A stretch of 61,629 bases of DNA from a virus, in IMG/VR virus record IMGVR_UViG_3300043772_002642, positions 1-61,629 of that record. One strand, 5' to 3'. Numbering within the stretch: the first letter of the stretch is position 1; each line of letters opens with the position of its first letter. Position numbers and translations under genes: made by a program. The notes under the pieces are model-generated. The model saw only the letters and a list, made by a program, of their open reading frames with translations. It had not been told where the DNA came from and searched no databases. Below, in pieces: positions 16,349-25,450 of the stretch.

Positions 16349-17512
16349 ATGAAACAATTATTAAATGAAATCTCAGGTATCGCTCAATCTACAATACCTT
16401 ACACAAAGGCTGTATTCGATAGGGTAAAAAAAGAGATGGATTATTTTTTTAATAATGTTTACGATGAGGATTATTTAGAAAGTGTTGAGGCTTTTCGTAG
16501 AAAAGGTTATTTACCGTCACCCGACCATATAAAAGATTTAAAATTACCTTATAGATATTTAGCTCCTTTCATAACAGACCAAGATTTTAAAGACCTACCT
16601 TTGGTTCAAATAAATGTAGATTTAACTTTTAGATATGTAAGTGTTGACTCACCCCAAAACAATAAATTTACTGTCGAGGGTGGTGCATGGCCTATTTTTG
16701 TTAGTCGTTTAGGTAAGGATAGTGTGTTTGGTTATAGGGTAAAACCTGAATTGTTCCCAGTCTCAAAGAAAAGAAGTCAGTCTGTAAATAGAGCTGTTGT
16801 TGCTTCAATAGATTTTGATGTTGTTGTTTATGATGATTTTGATATCTCAAAAGATTTAAAAAGTCTTGAAAGGGAACTATATTCTGTAATCTTCCACGAA
16901 ATGATGCACATTTATGAGGCTCACAAAAACAAATCTTTAGATGTCCACTCTTTAAAAATAGGGTCCGTCAAACCAAAATCAAAAATGGAGACAGCAAAAG
17001 CCCATTTGGGTGACACCAAAATGGTTGGTGTACCTAGAGGGATACAAGATGCGATTAGGGCTTTGTTACAACTTTACTACGTTTCGTTACCAACAGAAGT
17101 CCAAGCTTTAACTCAAGAGATGTATCCATATGTAATTGATACGGAATTAAAAGACTTTTTTACAAACACTTACCAAGGTCAAATTGTTAAAAATTTACAA
17201 GGTTTTGATAAAGATTATTTTTACCAAATTTTAAACGAAGAAGCTGAAAAATATTTTGAAAAAAAAGGTGAAGAACCTACACAAGAACGTATAGATAATT
17301 TTTTTGAAGCAGTAAGAAAAGGTTTAATATCTAAATATATCAGGTCAGCCGAATCAAACCATCAAACCGTTGATAGAAAATTTATCAACAAAAAAACTTT
17401 AAAAGATTTAATCGACTATATGAGTATTCAAATAAAAAAAGCGGGTGATAGGTTACATAAAAATGTTGGTAGACTTTACGCTCTAAAAATGAATAAAGGT
17501 TTGACTGTCTAA
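16349..17512 (+). CDS. HExxH metallopeptidase-like protein with CTS
   Basis: 387 residues from the ATG at 16349, 3 nt after TATTTATA. It begins MKQLLNE7-ISGI, the same NE-(A/S)-G start as the two other metallopeptidases. The zinc motif is HEMMH (183-187) with a likely third ligand in 'LPTEVQALTQEM'. Apart from these points the sequence differs strongly from its relatives, so it is an older branch. A predicted cargo peptidase; substrate unknown. Confidence 0.77.
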   Translation: MKQLLNEISGIAQSTIPYTKAVFDRVKKEMDYFFNNVYDEDYLESVEAFRRKGYLPSPDHIKDLKLPYRYLAPFITDQDFKDLPLVQINVDLTFRYVSVDSPQNNKFTVEGGAWPIFVSRLGKDSVFGYRVKPELFPVSKKRSQSVNRAVVASIDFDVVVYDDFDISKDLKSLERELYSVIFHEMMHIYEAHKNKSLDVHSLKIGSVKPKSKMETAKAHLGDTKMVGVPRGIQDAIRALLQLYYVSLPTEVQALTQEMYPYVIDTELKDFFTNTYQGQIVKNLQGFDKDYFYQILNEEAEKYFEKKGEEPTQERIDNFFEAVRKGLISKYIRSAESNHQTVDRKFINKKTLKDLIDYMSIQIKKAGDRLHKNVGRLYALKMNKGLTV

Positions 17513-17556
17513 AAAACTTTTTATATATTTGTACTATAAATTTAAAATTAAAAGTT

Positions 17557-17850
17557 ATGGTATATCCAGAAATCAAAATTAAAGAAAAACGTAAGTCTTT
17601 TACGATGAAAGTAAAAATTTCAAAAAAAGAAGTTGAAGGTGAGGTTTTTACTTCAGAAGAAGTGACCGAACTTAAAAGAACTATTTTAGAAGAAATTTCT
17701 TATGAATTGGACAATCTTGTTCATATGATGGTTGAGGACGAAGAGTTAAGTGTTGAACAAATTGAGGCTATGGAAAATGCCTTAAGTAAAGTTTCAGTTT
17801 CAATCGAAAATGAAACTGAAGAGGTTAGTGAAACTGAAGAAAAAGCTTAA
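17557..17850 (+). CDS. Acidic helical protein
   Basis: 97 residues with a basic N-terminal third (KIKEKRKSFTMKVKISKK) and an acidic, Glu-rich C-terminal two thirds. TATATTTG lies about 25 nt upstream. Possibly a regulator or chaperone-like protein; no family recognised. Confidence 0.65.
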   Translation: MVYPEIKIKEKRKSFTMKVKISKKEVEGEVFTSEEVTELKRTILEEISYELDNLVHMMVEDEELSVEQIEAMENALSKVSVSIENETEEVSETEEKA

Positions 17851-17867
17851 CATCTTTAAAAAGAATT

Positions 17868-17897
17868 AAAAAGGGACAAAATTTTTGTCCCTTTTTT
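17868..17897 (+). terminator. Intrinsic terminator
   Basis: AAAGGGACAAA pairs with TTTGTCCCTTT around a short AT loop and continues into a T-run. Confidence 0.88.
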
Positions 17898-17928
17898 TAT
17901 ATTTATATAGTGATAAACTATATTAAAA

Positions 17929-19482
17929 ATGGAATTATATAAAATATTTGAAAATACTGTATTAACAGAAGGCCGTAAAGAAGATGTTATGGCAAAATAC
18001 CCTGATGTCCCTAAAGATGTTATTGAACATTTCTCACAAAATGACCTATCAGGTAATAACAAATATCTTGACTGGATGGTTGGTACTTATGTTAAAGACG
18101 GTTCCGTAACAAGAGTTGTTGAGGCTGTTCAAGGTTATCATCGTAAATTGGCTATGATAAACCCTAACAACATGGCTGATTTTTCGGATAACTATGGTGA
18201 TGATGTAAATAACATTGAAAAAATTGTTAAAAATCCGAAAGATATTAATAGTTTTGATTTATCTAGTTTAGAGGTTTTTGTTAGTTTTTTAAATAGTTTA
18301 ACTTCTAAAAAACAAGAGGCTGAACAGATGAAAAAAGAATCTGACAGAATTTATGAAGATAAAGAACTGATTGTTGTTTCACCAAAAACCCACAAAGCTT
18401 CTTGTAGTTATGGTATTCATAGTGCATGGTGTGTTGCGACAGCAAACACAGGTCACTTTGCTAATTATACCAAAAACGGTACACTATACTTTTTTATTAG
18501 TAAAATAGATAAAGCTTATAATGACTATTGGAAAGATAAAGACAACGGCCAACCACCTTATAAAACGGCTTTATTGTTAAAAGACAATGGTGAGGCAAGT
18601 TGGTGGTCAAAGGGTGACTCTAACTATACAAATGGTTTAGATGTTAATAACCCAAAATTACCAATGTTAACTGATGAAATTGTTGCAAGAATATTAGCTC
18701 ATAATAAAAACGCAATTGAAACTCGTAAACAAAGAGAAATTGAAGCAGTTTTAGTATCATCAGGATTTTATAAAAGAAGTGGTGGTGATAATAATTTAAA
18801 ACAAAACTTTGCCGGTTTTGTTAGGTCAGAAATTTATACACCTGAACAATTAGTTTCAATTATAAGAAACGACAACTGGTTAGCTTTATATGAAAATTCG
18901 GATACAGGAACTGCAGTACGTAAAACTTTAGGACCTAATGTTGTTTTTTCACTTATTAGAGAAATGTTAACGGGAAAAATTTCAATGTCTCAAGTTGAGT
19001 TGTTAAAAGATATGCACGCTCAAGAATTTTTATCAACTTATGGTAAACAAATGAGTGATGATGAAAATAGAGAGATTGCTCAAATTATCGTTAAAAAATT
19101 AGGTAAGAAACCTACAGCAGCTGACGTTGGTGGTGACGTTAAAATGTATGTTGATAAATGGACTATGTCCCCTGAAGATTGGCAAAAATACGAAAACAGT
19201 TCAAATTACTTTTTTATTGGTAAAATAGAACCTGTTGAGATTGGTGACGGTCAATACAAAAAAATGATGAATCTTGATTCTATCACTAAGGTAGATAGAT
19301 TTAATCCAAAAGATCACCACAATTTACAAATGATGATGTTAAGTGCAAGATTTAAAAACTCAAACTTATACGCTATTGTAACAGAAAAAAATCTATTAGA
19401 TGATTATGTTGGTGTACCTTCTCAGGACATCCCTGAACCTGTCATGAAAACAATAATGGAAAAGGCTAAAAAGATAGGTTAA
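17929..19482 (+). CDS. YGxxTxWC-family protein with CTS
   Basis: 517 residues, the longest member of the family. CTS-like start ending VLTE14-GR; 'NDLSGNNKYLDWM' box (about 38-50); core 'LIVVSPKTHKASCSYGIHS' then AWC (about 147-168) and 'FANYTKNGTLYFFISK'. The C-terminal 250 residues are helical and specific to this member. Late-type ATATTTATA lies upstream. Followed 4 bases later by another CTS gene. Confidence 0.8.
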   Translation: MELYKIFENTVLTEGRKEDVMAKYPDVPKDVIEHFSQNDLSGNNKYLDWMVGTYVKDGSVTRVVEAVQGYHRKLAMINPNNMADFSDNYGDDVNNIEKIVKNPKDINSFDLSSLEVFVSFLNSLTSKKQEAEQMKKESDRIYEDKELIVVSPKTHKASCSYGIHSAWCVATANTGHFANYTKNGTLYFFISKIDKAYNDYWKDKDNGQPPYKTALLLKDNGEASWWSKGDSNYTNGLDVNNPKLPMLTDEIVARILAHNKNAIETRKQREIEAVLVSSGFYKRSGGDNNLKQNFAGFVRSEIYTPEQLVSIIRNDNWLALYENSDTGTAVRKTLGPNVVFSLIREMLTGKISMSQVELLKDMHAQEFLSTYGKQMSDDENREIAQIIVKKLGKKPTAADVGGDVKMYVDKWTMSPEDWQKYENSSNYFFIGKIEPVEIGDGQYKKMMNLDSITKVDRFNPKDHHNLQMMMLSARFKNSNLYAIVTEKNLLDDYVGVPSQDIPEPVMKTIMEKAKKIG

Positions 19483-19486
19483 TTAA

Positions 19487-20572
19487 TTGAAAAATCTTAT
19501 TAGGAAGATATTAAAAGAATCAGAAGATGAATTTGATTGGATCCAAGATTTGGTCCCAGCTGATTTTAACTATCCACCTGGTGCTATTTATTATAAATTT
19601 GGTGATAGCAAAGAAGTTAGAGGTTATATATTAAAAAAAGTTGTTGATGATTTTAACGATTTAAAATTGGTAGGTGATAGGGTCATGTTAGAAACCAATG
19701 GTTGGTGTGACTTTGCTGATTTGTTCTATGACGATAATAGAGGTACTGATGGTTATGTTAATAGATATGTCGCAAAAAAAATGCTGTGTGATGAAGATGG
19801 TGATTGGTGGAACCCTTATGACGATGTTATAAGTAATAGACGTGAATGGAAATCAACATTGTGGGATGATAACGTTATTGGTAACGATGCTGTGATAACA
19901 GAAATTTTAAATCATATTAAAAATAACTATGTTTCAAAACCCAACTACAACCCTAATCAGTTAGATATTTTTGGTGAGTTACCTAAAAAACAAAAAGTTG
20001 TTAACATTAAAGGTAGAATATTAGATGATGATTATTTTTATGAATTAAAAAACGATTTAGATTTATTAGGTGATTTAATCAACCAAGAAGAAGAATTTTC
20101 AAATTTAAAGTCTGAGTTAAGGTGGGCTTATGATGATGCATATAACACTGCAGCAAGAGACCAAGTATGGAGTGCAGTTAAGGATAAGATTGAAGACGAA
20201 TTTGGTGTAGGTAAATGGTTACAAAAAGACATTCAAAAACCTAGTGGTGTTGCAACAAGACATTACATGGAATTTGACATCACCAATTTATTTTGGTCTA
20301 GTGTATTCAACTTCTTTGACCATTGTTTAAATAGTCGTGTTGGTAAAAAATCGGTTCAAGATTATACCTTAGAAGAATTAGAGGAAACCTTTGAAGAGTG
20401 TATGACGCCGGCTTATGAATTGTTAATGACTGTCGGTTACAGTAACTTTTTAGAATTCTACAGTGTTCTGTTAGATGAAAATGGTGATGAATTTAATCCT
20501 AGATATCAGAACTATCCTGACGATGATGATATTCAAAAATATTTTACTGAATCTGTATTGGACAGAATCTAG
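19487..20572 (+). CDS. CTS protein with FDW box, unknown cargo
   Basis: 361 residues. The start codon is TTG, fixed by the CTS peptide MKNLIRKILKE11-S and the following acidic aromatic box (SEDEFDW). The body is acidic with several Trp and Tyr residues and no internal (L/I)NE-S site. It starts 4 bases after the previous stop, so is probably coupled to it. Confidence 0.77.
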   Translation: MKNLIRKILKESEDEFDWIQDLVPADFNYPPGAIYYKFGDSKEVRGYILKKVVDDFNDLKLVGDRVMLETNGWCDFADLFYDDNRGTDGYVNRYVAKKMLCDEDGDWWNPYDDVISNRREWKSTLWDDNVIGNDAVITEILNHIKNNYVSKPNYNPNQLDIFGELPKKQKVVNIKGRILDDDYFYELKNDLDLLGDLINQEEEFSNLKSELRWAYDDAYNTAARDQVWSAVKDKIEDEFGVGKWLQKDIQKPSGVATRHYMEFDITNLFWSSVFNFFDHCLNSRVGKKSVQDYTLEELEETFEECMTPAYELLMTVGYSNFLEFYSVLLDENGDEFNPRYQNYPDDDDIQKYFTESVLDRI

Positions 20573-21027
20573 TCCAAATTTTCAAAAACCTGAAACAGTT
20601 TATTTCGTTGGTATAGATTAATTTCCATATTTTTAAATGCTTTCTCTATAACTTCAAAGGCTGAATCAATACCATCAACCTCAAAGAACAACATTGCTTT
20701 CTCACCAACCTTATCAAAACTAATTTCATTACCAACAAAAGAAGTGCTAGCACCATTACCTTTATTTTTACCATTTGGGTTATAAGAAGAAACTGATTTA
20801 GAACCACCTTTGGTCATGCCCCTCATTACACCGTAGCCTGAACGTTTTGATGCCTTATTTATTGCTTCTGCACTTTTGGCGTCCATTATTTCAACCGTGT
20901 TACCAGTCTTGTGGTAAACAACATCAACCACACCATACTTTTCAGTGTCAGAACAGTTAACACATTTTTTAAAACCTAACTCAATACGTTTTTGTGGAAT
21001 ATCTTTATCACAATTTTTACATTTCAT
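20569..21027 (-). CDS. Zinc-finger protein with DksA/TraR-like N-terminus
   Basis: 152 residues. The N-terminal C-x2-C...C-x2-C finger (CKNCDKDIPQKR...CVNCSD) resembles the zinc finger of DksA/TraR proteins; a Gly/Ser/Lys-rich linker and a helical C-terminal domain follow. TATCTTTG lies exactly 4 nt before the ATG. Overlaps the convergent gene's stop by 4 bases. An RNA-polymerase or nucleic-acid role is possible but unproven. Confidence 0.7.
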   Translation of the reverse strand: MKCKNCDKDIPQKRIELGFKKCVNCSDTEKYGVVDVVYHKTGNTVEIMDAKSAEAINKASKRSGYGVMRGMTKGGSKSVSSYNPNGKNKGNGASTSFVGNEISFDKVGEKAMLFFEVDGIDSAFEVIEKAFKNMEINLYQRNKLFQVFENLD

Positions 21028-21031
21028 AAAA

Positions 21032-21039
21032 CAAAGATA
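21032..21039 (-). promoter_or_regulatory. Bacteroidota -7 box TATCTTTG
   Basis: TATCTTTG on the reverse strand, exactly 4 nt before the ATG at 21027. Confidence 0.6.
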
Positions 21040-21084
21040 AAAAAAATAGTTGATAATTTGTGATAAAATTAATATATTTTAATT

Positions 21085-21276
21085 ATGGAAATATTAAATA
21101 AAAACACATTCAGTGATGAAAATGTTGCCATAGAGAAAAATAGAAAAGGTGACACACTAATTTATATTGGGAAAGCCTGTTATTCCCTGAATGATTTGGA
21201 AAAAGTTGTAAGCTTTGCTAAGACAAAAGATTTAAATGAGTCGTTAAACTATCGAGTTAAAAATTTTATAAAATAA
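21085..21276 (+). CDS. Small unknown protein (63 aa)
   Basis: TATATTTT lies 4 nt before the ATG. The C-terminus contains DLNES, matching the LNE-S site, although the remainder after it is only 11 residues. Convergent with the next gene, whose stop begins at the adjacent base. Confidence 0.6.
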   Translation: MEILNKNTFSDENVAIEKNRKGDTLIYIGKACYSLNDLEKVVSFAKTKDLNESLNYRVKNFIK

Positions 21277-21537
21277 CTACCAAATTTGGTCTAAAAAAGA
21301 CATATTTTTATCTTCTTGAACTAAAAAGTAAAAACCAGTATTTAAGTTATGAATAAAATCATCTAATGAAAGAGAACTGTGTTCAGTTTCATGATCGTCA
21401 GGGTCAACCCATTCAATGTCAATATATTTTTCATCCATATCAATTATTTTATAGACAACACCACTTTCATTATACTCTTCAAAATGGTAAAATTCCATCC
21501 CAACTAAACTGTAATCTCTGAGAAAATTATAATCCAT
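21277..21537 (-). CDS. Small acidic SH3-like protein
   Basis: 86 residues, with 'VGMEFYHFEEYNESGVVYKI' and alternating hydrophobic strands consistent with a small barrel. Divergently transcribed from the polyprotein at 21565 through a shared palindromic promoter. Function unknown. Confidence 0.68.
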   Translation of the reverse strand: MDYNFLRDYSLVGMEFYHFEEYNESGVVYKIIDMDEKYIDIEWVDPDDHETEHSSLSLDDFIHNLNTGFYFLVQEDKNMSFLDQIW

Positions 21538-21540
21538 AAC

Positions 21541-21560
21541 AATAAATATGCATATTTATA
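21541..21560. promoter_or_regulatory. Bidirectional palindromic late-type promoter
   Basis: ATAAATATGCATATTTAT (21542-21559) is a perfect 18-base palindrome giving TATTTATT 3 nt before the reverse-strand start (21537) and TATTTATA 4 nt before the forward ATG (21565). Only 27 bases separate the two start codons. Confidence 0.6.
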
Positions 21561-21564
21561 AGAT

Positions 21565-22629
21565 ATGTTATTATATTTTGAACCTGCTATAACCGCTATT
21601 AAATGGCCTCGAGTAATTGAGGCTCTTAAAGTTTTACATCCTAAATTAACATGGGCGAGTAGAGTTAATCTAGATTCATTTAACCCCTTTGAAGCATTTG
21701 ATCCACTTTCTCAAAATGTAATTTCATTACCACCAATTAACAGTCTTATTATAGATTTTTATGATAAATTATCTTACGGTAGATTTCCAAATCCTGAGTC
21801 AATGTCAAAACATGCGGGTTATGGTTATGGTACTAAAGTTGTTGATGGTTGGGAATATCTAGGTATGAAACAAGATACTGATTCTATTTTTGATTCATTA
21901 GATGAATCTTATATGACGGATGCGGAACATGTTGAACATTTTTTAGAAACAGGTAAATTGTTAAATGGTACTTATTATTTCGATCCACCATTAATTGTAC
22001 CTGAGATTGAACAACTGCATTATATGTTTGGTCACATTAAAGGTAATAAAATTATTTTAAATCCTATAACAACTCAATTTGGTCACTCTATCTACGCAAG
22101 TCAGACTTTGGTTTGGCTTGATGTTAGTAACAATACAATTACAGGTTGGCAAAACGTTGATGACGCTGATGATGAAGATGGTGAATATGTTTTGAATAGT
22201 CTGCAAGGCATTCAAAGATGGTGTGCCAACAATGGTTGTCAGGAACCATTCCGTGATGGTCGTTTATTCTTAGATTATGAATTACCAAATACTGAAGATA
22301 TATTTAACCAATTAAATGAATCGGATGAATTTGATTGGGTTGATATTAGTACAGATAGTTTATCAGGTCAAAGACTATATGACACTATCCAAAATTATTT
22401 TAGTACATATCATAATGATAGATATTGGCTTGAAGAAGAAGATGGGGTTATTCGAATTTGGGATGACACAGGTATCTACTACGATTTTAAGTTAGAAGAC
22501 TTTACCATTCCGAACTTGATAGATTATTTTAAAGATTCAATGACTAATATAGAGGACCCAGAAGTTAAAGAAGATTATATCCAATTAGCTAAAACCCTAG
22601 AATCAATCATCGGACCAATAAATTTTTAA
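21565..22629 (+). CDS. Three-module putative polyprotein
   Basis: 354 residues. Module 1 (1-114) is homologous to the repeat of the protein at 48030 (starts LLYFEPAI..., ends VDGWEYLG then 'QDTDSIFDSLDE114-S'). Module 2 (115-252) ends 'NTEDIFNQLNE252-S'. Module 3 (253-354) starts with the SDEFDW box. There is no N-terminal CTS; module 1 begins at the initiator Met. Cleavage at the (L)-x-E sites is inferred from their likeness to T4 prohead-protease sites. Confidence 0.8.
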   Translation: MLLYFEPAITAIKWPRVIEALKVLHPKLTWASRVNLDSFNPFEAFDPLSQNVISLPPINSLIIDFYDKLSYGRFPNPESMSKHAGYGYGTKVVDGWEYLGMKQDTDSIFDSLDESYMTDAEHVEHFLETGKLLNGTYYFDPPLIVPEIEQLHYMFGHIKGNKIILNPITTQFGHSIYASQTLVWLDVSNNTITGWQNVDDADDEDGEYVLNSLQGIQRWCANNGCQEPFRDGRLFLDYELPNTEDIFNQLNESDEFDWVDISTDSLSGQRLYDTIQNYFSTYHNDRYWLEEEDGVIRIWDDTGIYYDFKLEDFTIPNLIDYFKDSMTNIEDPEVKEDYIQLAKTLESIIGPINF

Positions 22630-22631
22630 AT

Positions 22632-24029
22632 ATGTCAAATTTCAATAATATAAAAATAGGTGATACAATTTATGTTACAGGTATAGAGGCAGATTTATAT
22701 GAATGTAATGATGATAATTATGAAGTTTTATTATCGGTTGTAAATCAATTTTGTAAGGTCGTGGATGTTGCTGACAATGTTGATTTGTATAATTTATCAG
22801 ACGTTGATGGTGATTATTGCCTAGAAAAAACACAGAGAGGTGTTTTAATTCAAAGCCCAAAGTTACAAGGACATGATGGTAATGGTAGATGTCCTGAATT
22901 TAATTGTTATTGGATTGGTAAAGACTACCTTAGTTTTAGTTCAATGTCTTTAGATGATACAATCAATATATTTGATAAGTTAAACGAATCTAATGAATTT
23001 GGTTGGGCTCAAGAAATTATTAAAGATGTCCCTGATGTTGTTGATTATCGTACTGTAAAACAAGGTGACAAAGTTGTCCCAGGAAAAGATTGGTTGTTTG
23101 GTAATCAAGCTCAAGGTTCTGTTTATGGTATTGTTGATTTAGAAGAATACGGTGGTGAACCAGCATATATTGAGGACAGTACATATGAGGAATTTTGGCA
23201 GTATTGGGTCCATGTTGATTGGGTTGATAAAAATGGTAACCCAAATTTTAGAAACAATTATCGTGTTGGTCCTGAATATCACGATTTAAAATACTATGTT
23301 CCAAAACCACCTAAAAGAAAAAAAGATATTAAGGAATCGGAAGAAAATATAAAAGAAATTACTCATAACGACTTACGAGTTGGTATGACGGTTATTGTTG
23401 ATGGTTATGATGTAAATGAAAAAACCCAAAAATGGGAAAATAAGATAGGTACCGTTGTTTATAATTATAATGAGGATGAAGATGATACTAGTAATAGTTT
23501 TACAATAAGTTTTAAAGATTGGGCTAACGGTCATGACGGTAGTAACCTAGTGGAGTGTGGTAGTGATAAATGTTGGTCATTCTACGACGACTGTGCGTAT
23601 AGTGAGGAAAATAATTGCCAAAATATAGATGGAATTAAATTTTACACCGTAAATACATATGATTTATTTGACCAATTAAATGAATCGGAAGATGATGAAT
23701 TTGGTTGGGTTAAAGAAACCATAAGTCAAGAATATAATAGATATGGTGATATTTTACCTTATTTGGATTTTGACGATATTATTTCCGTTACAGGTGATTT
23801 TACTGACGATTACGGAAATGTATTATTGTCGGTTGAAGATGTGCCTTTCAAAGTTTACAAAAAAAACAATATAGTATATTTAAAATGGGCCCAACCTGAA
23901 GATGAAAGACCTAATGGTTGGTCAAGTATATCCAATACTAGTGAAGAAGTACACATGGGTTCAAGTACCTTTGAGTGGGACAAAGAATTAATGGTTAAAT
24001 TTTTACACAAAGAAGACCACCCCTTTTAA
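22632..24029 (+). CDS. Four-module putative polyprotein
   Basis: 465 residues, 2 bases after the previous stop. Sites: 'TINIFDKLNE119-S', KKDIKE235-S and 'NTYDLFDQLNE351-S'; the first and third are followed by NEFGWAQE and EDDEFGWVKE boxes. Modules 1 and 3 start with SH3/KOW-like strands (IKIGDTIYVTG, LRVGMTVIVDG). A companion of the polyprotein just upstream, with which it is probably co-expressed. Function of the modules unknown. Confidence 0.78.
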   Translation: MSNFNNIKIGDTIYVTGIEADLYECNDDNYEVLLSVVNQFCKVVDVADNVDLYNLSDVDGDYCLEKTQRGVLIQSPKLQGHDGNGRCPEFNCYWIGKDYLSFSSMSLDDTINIFDKLNESNEFGWAQEIIKDVPDVVDYRTVKQGDKVVPGKDWLFGNQAQGSVYGIVDLEEYGGEPAYIEDSTYEEFWQYWVHVDWVDKNGNPNFRNNYRVGPEYHDLKYYVPKPPKRKKDIKESEENIKEITHNDLRVGMTVIVDGYDVNEKTQKWENKIGTVVYNYNEDEDDTSNSFTISFKDWANGHDGSNLVECGSDKCWSFYDDCAYSEENNCQNIDGIKFYTVNTYDLFDQLNESEDDEFGWVKETISQEYNRYGDILPYLDFDDIISVTGDFTDDYGNVLLSVEDVPFKVYKKNNIVYLKWAQPEDERPNGWSSISNTSEEVHMGSSTFEWDKELMVKFLHKEDHPF

Positions 24030-24058
24030 TTTCAAAATTAATTTCTTACATTTATGAT

Positions 24059-24145
24059 ATGAGAAAGTTTTTTAAAATTCTTAACCCTTTATATTGGGTT
24101 AAGTTGTACATTTACACAAGAATTAATAACAGAAAAAATTTTTAA
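24059..24145 (+). CDS. Tiny protein (28 aa)
   Basis: ATG at 24059, 4 nt after a TACATTTA box, TAA at 24143-24145; basic with an aromatic core (NPLYWVKLYIY). Followed 1 base later by another tiny gene. Real expression is uncertain. Confidence 0.35.
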   Translation: MRKFFKILNPLYWVKLYIYTRINNRKNF

Positions 24146-24146
24146 G

Positions 24147-24248
24147 ATGAAAAGAAAAGACCAAGAAGAATTTTCTTCTAAATTAGTTTATTATGGCTTT
24201 ATGGGATTATTGATGGTATTATTAGTTCTCGCAATTACAAAACGGTAA
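24147..24248 (+). CDS. Single-span membrane peptide (33 aa)
   Basis: ATG at 24147, TAA at 24246-24248. A charged start (MKRKDQEEFSSK) and one membrane segment (GLLMVLLVLAI). Directly upstream of the GH19 lysozyme gene, so a lysis role (holin/antiholin-like) is possible. Confidence 0.45.
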   Translation: MKRKDQEEFSSKLVYYGFMGLLMVLLVLAITKR

Positions 24249-24267
24249 TATTTATGGTTAAAAAGCC

Positions 24268-24882
24268 ATGAGTATTAAAAGTTTACAAACAAAAATCGGA
24301 GTTACGGCAGACGGAGCGTTTGGTCCTGGAACTCTAAAAGCGGCAATGAATTATTATAAAATGACACCTGAAAGGGCTGCTCATTTCTTTGCACAAACCG
24401 CTCACGAAACAGGTGAGTATAAATCTTTTTCAGAGAATTTAAATTATTCGGCTGATGGACTTAAAAAAATTTTTGGAAAATACTTTCCTGATAAATTGAA
24501 TGAGTCTTACGCTAAACAACCCGAAAAAATTGCCAATCGTGTGTACGGTAATCGTATGGGTAATGGTGATGAAAATTCTGGTGATGGTTTTAAATTTAGA
24601 GGTAGAGGTGCATTACAAACAACGGGAAAAAACAACTATCTTGCTTTATCTAACCATTTAAAAAAACCTGAAATTATGACCAACCCTGACTTGGTAGCTA
24701 CAGATTACGCATTTGAATCTGCCGTGTTTTTCTTTGAATCCAATAAACTTTGGTCTATCTGTGACCAAGGTGTAAATGACGTTTCAATATTGGCACTTAC
24801 AAAAAGAATTAATGGTGGAACAAACGGTTTAGACCATCGTAAAGCTTTAACAATAAAATATTACGGCTGGTTGAAATCTTAG
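24268..24882 (+). CDS. GH19-type lysozyme (endolysin)
   Basis: 204 residues. A peptidoglycan-binding-like start ('KIGVTADGAFGPGTLKAAMN') leads into the GH19 chitinase/lysozyme fold: 'AAHFFAQTAHETGEY' with the catalytic Glu of the HETG motif, 'NYSADGLKKIFGKYFP', and 'FKFRGRGALQTTGKNNY'. It cuts the glycan strands of peptidoglycan, complementing the M15 peptidase at 13230. TATTTATG lies 11 nt before the ATG. Confidence 0.92.
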   Translation: MSIKSLQTKIGVTADGAFGPGTLKAAMNYYKMTPERAAHFFAQTAHETGEYKSFSENLNYSADGLKKIFGKYFPDKLNESYAKQPEKIANRVYGNRMGNGDENSGDGFKFRGRGALQTTGKNNYLALSNHLKKPEIMTNPDLVATDYAFESAVFFFESNKLWSICDQGVNDVSILALTKRINGGTNGLDHRKALTIKYYGWLKS

Positions 24883-24906
24883 TCTATTAATATTATATTT
24901 GGTTCT

Positions 24907-25260
24907 ATGAAGAAGTTTAATTTTGTAGAACCAATTAAAATAAAAGTTGAGGAATACCCTAATGTTAATTCTGTCTATAAAAGAGATGGTGACGACGATG
25001 AGGGTTACAAAGATTTTTTTTCTTTTGAACATGGGGTTGATGTCGATAATGAATCAATACAACAGTGGGTTAACGAAAGTATTCAATATCTGTTAGATAA
25101 TCCTGAAGAAAAGTTTTCTTACCACCAAGGTGGTAACACCCTTGTTATGTGTACAAGAAGTATAGATGAAATCCATGTTTGGGTTTCCAAATCCCACATG
25201 GAGGCATATATACCACTTTACGAACCAACATATTTTGATAATGATGAAGAAACCATGTAA
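24907..25260 (+). CDS. Unknown acidic protein
   Basis: 117 residues; TATATTTG 5 nt before the ATG. Contains 'NTLVMCTRSIDEIHVWVSKS'. No family recognised. Its end overlaps the start of the next gene. Confidence 0.65.
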   Translation: MKKFNFVEPIKIKVEEYPNVNSVYKRDGDDDEGYKDFFSFEHGVDVDNESIQQWVNESIQYLLDNPEEKFSYHQGGNTLVMCTRSIDEIHVWVSKSHMEAYIPLYEPTYFDNDEETM

Positions 25261-25429
25261 AGAATGTCCTTGGGTTGTTAAAAATAAACATAACAACACC
25301 ATAACAGAATTTTCTGAAAGAACTAATAAAAAACATAACTGTCACATGACTAATGCTGGTAAGAAAAACTTATGGGAAGTAGACGAAAAGTGTCAGTGTG
25401 CTGGCAGGAAAATGTTTATTAATCAATAA
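25244..25429 (+). CDS. Cysteine-rich phage protein with CKECPW motif
   Basis: 61 residues from the second of two adjacent ATGs (25241, 25244). Conserved-looking metal-binding pattern: KPCKECPW near the start, HNCHMT in the middle and CQCAGR near the end, like the small PCxECP-type proteins common in phages (DUF6283-like, from memory). It overlaps the preceding gene by 17 bases. Confidence 0.65.
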   Translation: MKKPCKECPWVVKNKHNNTITEFSERTNKKHNCHMTNAGKKNLWEVDEKCQCAGRKMFINQ

Positions 25430-25450
25430 TTTTTACTATCTTTGTTTTTT

